Shown here one piece after another: positions 60,641 to 64,000 of a stretch of DNA of 64,000 bases. Each line of letters begins with the position of its first letter. The stretch's first letter is position 1. The stretch is taken from contig OX104122.1 of the NCBI GenBank assembly GCA_944474755.1, forward strand, positions 12,100,641-12,164,640, read 5' to 3'. Below the pieces are notes generated by a model. That model ran no database searches, was not told the origin of the DNA, and saw only the letters and a program-made list of their open reading frames with translations. The stretch is from Limnoperna fortunei. Its lineage: Eukaryota; Mollusca; Bivalvia; Mytilida; Modiolidae. The position numbers and the translations under genes are program-made.

Positions 60641-62611
60641 ATGTGTAGGTTTCTCTCCAGCGTGTGTTTAATTATGATGTTGCAGCTTTTGCAAAGAGGA
60701 GAAGGTAAAATATAGTTTGATAAATTTTCGTCAAATCGAATTCATATAAAGCACATTTATATAATATGAAAACAATTTATACTCTTTAGAATTTTTTCTA
60801 AATTTTCAACCTTCTGACAATTAACATTGATAATTTATCAGGTACTTCAAGGCACGACTCATCTTTCTGTTTTAATGAATTAATACCATTTTGTTAGGAA
60901 TTGAATGTAAGAAAATACAAGAAATACATTTGATTAGTAATAAGTAAGACGACGATAATTGCCGGCGCAAATAAAAAAAGATTTGTCCTACAAAAAATAG
61001 TGTTTTGAATCCGGGATAGCTATTAACTAAATGAAAAAAAAAACATTTAAAAAGTAAACACGTACAAAAATATTGTTTGTTTGTTTCCATGATGTTTAAC
61101 GCAACTTTCAGCAATTTGTCAGCTATTTCATGGCGTCAAGTTTTTATTGGGGGAGGAAGTCGGAGTACCAGGAGAAAACCCCGAACTTCGGTAGGTAAAC
61201 TGGCGATCTTTGACAATGAAGGTTGGAGTCGAGTACACCCTGCACGCAGCGAGACTCGAACCCGCAACCAAAGTGTTGACAGACCACGTCATAATCAGTA
61301 GCGAACTACCTTAACCCCTCGGCCACCAAGGCCCCATACAAAAATATTATGGTTTATTTATAGAGATCTTTAATAAATCGTTTTCAAAACAACAAAAGTT
61401 ACTAGTATCTGAAGAGAAATAAAGGTTGAGTACCAAATATTTGTAAAGTGTTTGTCACTTAACGACATATATTACTGGAAAATTGTAGCAATGTAAAACA
61501 TTAACAGACTAGAAAACAGTGATTTCAGACTAGAAAGCAGTTAAATATTCAGTGACGTTTCTTTAAAATGACCATCCATAGATGGTACTATGTAAAATCG
61601 CTAAGTCTTAAAATGTGCGTAACAATAAATTTAGGCATCAATATAATAATATCATTAATACATGTCAGCGATACTATATCATTGATAAATTATAAAGCAT
61701 ATTAAATAAAAAGATTCTCGATTTTTGTATATTGCACGTTCTTATGCGTTTCCACCGTGCGGACTTTGCGTTTGAATTCTTTTACATCTCACACAGATTG
61801 CACGTGTCTATGTTTGTTTGTTTGATTGATTGTGTTTAACGCCAGCTTCACTAATTTTTTAGCTATTCCATGACGTCCGGTTTTTATTGGGGGAGAAGCC
61901 AGAATACCCGGAGAAAACCCCCGACCTGCGGTAGGAAAACTGGCAATCCTTGTCAATTAAGATTGGAGTCGAGTACACCTTGCCTGCAGTGAGAATCGAA
62001 CCCTTAATCTCAGGGTTGACAGACCACGTGATCAATAGTAGACGAACAACATTGACCACTCGGCCACCGAGGCCCCGCATGTGTCTATGAATAACATTGT
62101 CGCTGACAACCTCTTTTAAAACAATGGTCCTAAATTACACAAATATTTGTAACAAAAAGATATAATAACTAATTTTATTAGTGTAACTGTTACTACAAGT
62201 CAAGTTTTCCGATTTCTTTTCTTTGGCCTAGTGCCAAAACAGATGTAAGGTCATCGGCGGCAAAATGGCTAGGTAGTTCATATACTTCTAATCACTCGGC
62301 ATTTCAACACTGAGATTGCGGGTTCGGGTCTCACAACGTGCAAGGTCAGTTGTTTCGGTTAATCAGGCTTCTTCTCCCAATTATATAGGTAAAATTGCCG
62401 AACGTTTCTGTTAGCTACATTCCAGCAAAGAAAAGAAAAAAACAGCATACTTTTGGTGTTTTCTTTTTGTTATTATTAGTATTATGAATATATCAATAAC
62501 AAACAAAAATGATATTTTGTTCTTTTAAACGTGACTTTACAGGTAACGATGTGAAAAATCAAGGAATAGGAAAAGGTCATATAGAACATGGTAATGGAAA
62601 GGGTCTAGGAC
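60641..62611 (+). CDS. Secreted Gly/Lys-rich peptide gene, first two exons (continues beyond window)
   Basis: Exon 1, 60641-60704, encodes 21 codons plus one base: MCRFLSSVCLIMMLQLLQRG and GE, a signal peptide with a basic N-terminus and a hydrophobic core; donor GAAG|GTAAAA, phase 1. Exon 2, 62543-62611, is bounded by GACTTTACAG and GGAC|GTAAGT and is 69 bp, phase 1 to 1: GNDVKNQGIGKGHIEHGNGK then GLG. Such symmetric exons can be repeated without breaking frame. The preceding intron segment and acceptor are duplicated at 63402-64000, and the second copy ends exactly at the acceptor, so another module exon is expected from about 64002. The mature product would be a Gly-, Lys-, His- and Asn-rich secreted peptide. 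Shell-matrix, byssal and antimicrobial roles are all conceivable; none is shown. Confidence 0.6.
61063..61348 (-). mobile_element. Full SINE with 12-bp target duplication
   Basis: The element occupies 61075-61336: GTTTGTTTGTTT tail, AACGCAACTTTCAGC, TTTTTATTGGGGGAGGAAG, a box-B region (GAGACTCGAACCC reversed) and head CTCGGCCACCAAGGCCCC. TACAAAAATATT at 61063-61074 recurs at 61337-61348. It lies in intron 1 of the secreted-peptide gene. Confidence 0.95.
61800..62089 (-). mobile_element. Full SINE inserted in copy A, empty site in copy B
   Basis: The element is 61813-62076 with TSDs GCACGTGTCTATG (61800-61812) and GCATGTGTCTATG (62077-62089). Copy B reads GATTGCATGTGTCTATGAAA without the element, at about 63535-63555, i.e. 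the empty site. The SINE is well preserved: TTTATTGGGGGAG, CCCCCGACCTGCGGTAGG and CGGCCACCGAGGCCCC. Confidence 0.97.
62255..62440 (+). mobile_element. Second tRNA-like SINE-type block, copy A
   Basis: CGGCAAAATGGCTAGGTAG resembles an A box and GCGGGTTCGGGTCTCAC a B box. The body (GGTCAGTTGTTTCGG, AAATTGCCGAACGTTTC, TCCAGCAAAGAAAAG) is unlike the main family. It lies in both copies of the segmental duplication (copy B at 63705-63890), so it predates the duplication. Confidence 0.6.
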
Positions 62612-62919
62612 GTAAGTATTATTTGTTTTAAAGCACGCATTGTAATTAAATGAGTGTATTTTTTGTATCAGGATAAATTGTGTGCGATTACACACATTTC
62701 TTTGCAAATAAAATATTGAACATTGCAAGATGTGATGCAGCGGTATTTTTAACTTGGTAACGTTTAGTTCTTTACACTGCGCCACAGTAAATGAATAATT
62801 CTGTATCAACAGGACTGTAATAATAAAAAAAAGAGTTTTGAAAACTAGTGTTTTAGTAGTACATGTATGTATTTAATTGATATAATTTATGCTTAATTTA
62901 AACACAATTTAAGAGTCAA

Positions 62920-63395
62920 AAGTCAAGGGACAGTTACAAATCCGGATATAGACAAAACGCAACACAAAAACCAAAAACACAAAAAACAGAAAGAGAGTAA
63001 CCCGAACCCAATAAAAACCATGGATGCACTCAGGTGCTCCGGACGGTTAAGCAGTGCCTGCCTCTAATTAGACACCCGTCGAGTTACTCATTGTCATGTC
63101 TAGGGAAAAGTCAAATCCAGGAATAGGAATCACTCACTGCCTATGACTCAGCAAACATGTCAGATCGTATTTGAGACACTGATTTCCCATAACGATCAAT
63201 TAAGTCATGGTGACGACTATAGAACTTCTGGAGAGATACAATCAACCTAGGTGCAACAAACCCTTGTTTGAGTAGTTTAGCAGTCAACAGCGGGGATCGG
63301 TCTAGAAAATCGGAATACCGATCGCAGGATCTAGAATAACGTATAAGTTGTGAAATGTACACACCATACGCTGGGCCTGCTGGAATATATTAAAT
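62920..63395 (-). pseudogene. Penelope-like element 3' fragment
   Basis: The minus-strand frame from about 63391 reads IPAGPAYGVYISQLIRYSRS, with the initiator-like Met of the computed frame being a GTG Val codon at 63362. It continues with DFLDRSPLLTAKLLKQGF and KFYSRHHDLIDRYGKSVSQI, ending with a stop at 63141. This is the C-terminal part of the Penelope-like reverse transcriptase whose middle part is found at 47.6-48.9 kb. Below it, 62920-63140 is the 3' tail (CATGGTTTTTATTGGGTTCG reversed, CCGGAGCACC). It lies between the two duplicated intron segments. The visible frame is open, but the rest of the protein is missing. Confidence 0.8.
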
Positions 63396-63401
63396 CATTT
63401 T

Positions 63402-64000
63402 TACATGTCAGTGATACAATATCATTGATAAATTATAAAGCATAAATTACAAGATTCGCGATTTTTGTATATTGCACGTTATTATGCGTTTCCACTCTAC
63501 GGACTACGTTTGAATTTTTTTACATCTCACACAGATTGCATGTGTCTATGAAATAACATTGTCGCTAACAACCTCTTTTAAAACAATGGTCCTAAATTAC
63601 TCAAATACTTGTAACAAAAAGATATATAACTAAATTAATTAGTGAAATTGTTAGTACAAGTCAAGTTTTCCGATTTTTTTTTGCCTAGTGCCAAAACAGA
63701 TGTAGCGGCATCGGCCGCAAAATGGCTAAGGTAGTTCATATACTACTAATCAATAGTCCTTTCAACACTGAGATTGCGGGTTCGAGTCTCACTACGTGCA
63801 TGGTCAGTTGTTTCGGGTAATTAGGCTTCTTCTCCAATTATATAGCTAAAATTGCCGAACGTTTCGGTTAGCTACACTCCAGCAAAGAAAAGGGAAAAAA
63901 ACAGCATACATTTTGTGTTTTTGTTTGTTATTATTGGTATTATGAAGTTACCAATAACTATCAAAAAATGATATTTTGTTCTTTTAAACGTGACTTTACA
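63402..64000. repeat. Segmental duplication, copy B (ends at splice acceptor)
   Basis: Matches copy A from ACATGTCAGTGATACAATATC to CGTGACTTTACA at the last base. The G completing the acceptor AG and the next module exon should follow at 64001 onward. It includes a second tRNA-like block at 63705-63890 (GCGGGTTCGAGTCTCAC). Confidence 0.93.

Larger units (their letters stand above)
61661..62542. repeat. Segmental duplication, copy A (carries a SINE)
   Basis: Runs from ACATGTCAGCGATACTATATC to the acceptor of exon 2. After removing the SINE and one target copy it is about 604 bp, against 599 bp for copy B at 63402-64000. Shared landmarks include ACATCTCACACAGATTGCA, AACAATGGTCCTAAATTAC, a tRNA-like block and TTCTTTTAAACGTGACTTTA. 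Confidence 0.95.

Noticed and set aside
63705..63890. Functional tRNA gene at the right edge
   Set aside because: The A and B boxes are followed by a repeat body shared with 62255-62440, and no clover-leaf acceptor stem pairs.

Overview
The window looks like nuclear DNA of a marine bivalve, most likely a mussel-like mollusc. The evidence is the strong A+T bias, very low gene density and short exons with GT/AG borders. It also carries many tRNA-headed SINEs ending in CAAA runs, hammerhead-ribozyme repeats, Penelope-like reverse transcriptase relics, and a Mab-21/cGAS-like (cGLR) gene beside a decayed relative. The species call is an inference; no mitochondrial or rRNA marker is present. Nothing prokaryotic (operon, CRISPR, ribosome-binding site) is seen.

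Layout: 0.86-1.3 kb holds a decayed hammerhead repeat. 5.0-7.4 kb (+) holds a frameshifted Mab-21/cGLR-type gene whose 3' module is duplicated. 12.8-28.6 kb (-) holds scattered exons of one or more decayed genes. The largest is a 1.6-kb exon with a C2H2 finger and a tyrosine-recombinase fold whose nucleophilic tyrosine codon is a stop; upstream lie an 11-residue repeat exon, an acidic exon and a RecQ-like first exon, and downstream two diverged copies of a terminal exon. The introns are full of SINEs, 43-bp and ~145-bp tandem arrays and a small foldback element. 30.3-35.6 kb holds LINE relics and two hammerhead motifs 378 bp apart.

35.8-37.76 kb (-) is the only long intact coding exon, a cGLR/Mab-21 protein with a GS...DxD nucleotidyltransferase motif. 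40.2-40.8 kb holds another LINE relic and a possible Penelope tail. 42.6-46.9 kb (+) has a three-exon 3' gene end of unknown function, with a Tc1-like transposase relic in its last intron. 47.6-48.9 kb (-) is a Penelope-like reverse transcriptase relic. 49-60 kb is mostly repeats: a ~170-bp degenerate array, a ~580-bp tandem duplication, microsatellites and SINEs.

60.6-64.0 kb (+) begins a gene for a secreted peptide. A TATA box precedes a signal-peptide exon; a symmetric phase-1 69-bp exon encodes a Gly/Lys-rich 23-residue module. The intron and splice acceptor before that module are duplicated, and the second acceptor sits on the last bases of the window, so a second module exon should begin just outside it. 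A SINE sits in only one copy of the duplicated intron, which dates the insertion after the duplication.

The genes do not form one pathway. The two immune-type (cGLR) loci and the secreted-peptide gene fit known expansion of innate-immune and secreted families in bivalves. The rest records repeated invasion by Penelope, LINE, Tc1, SINE and tyrosine-recombinase elements. All identities come from reading motifs; no database search was run.
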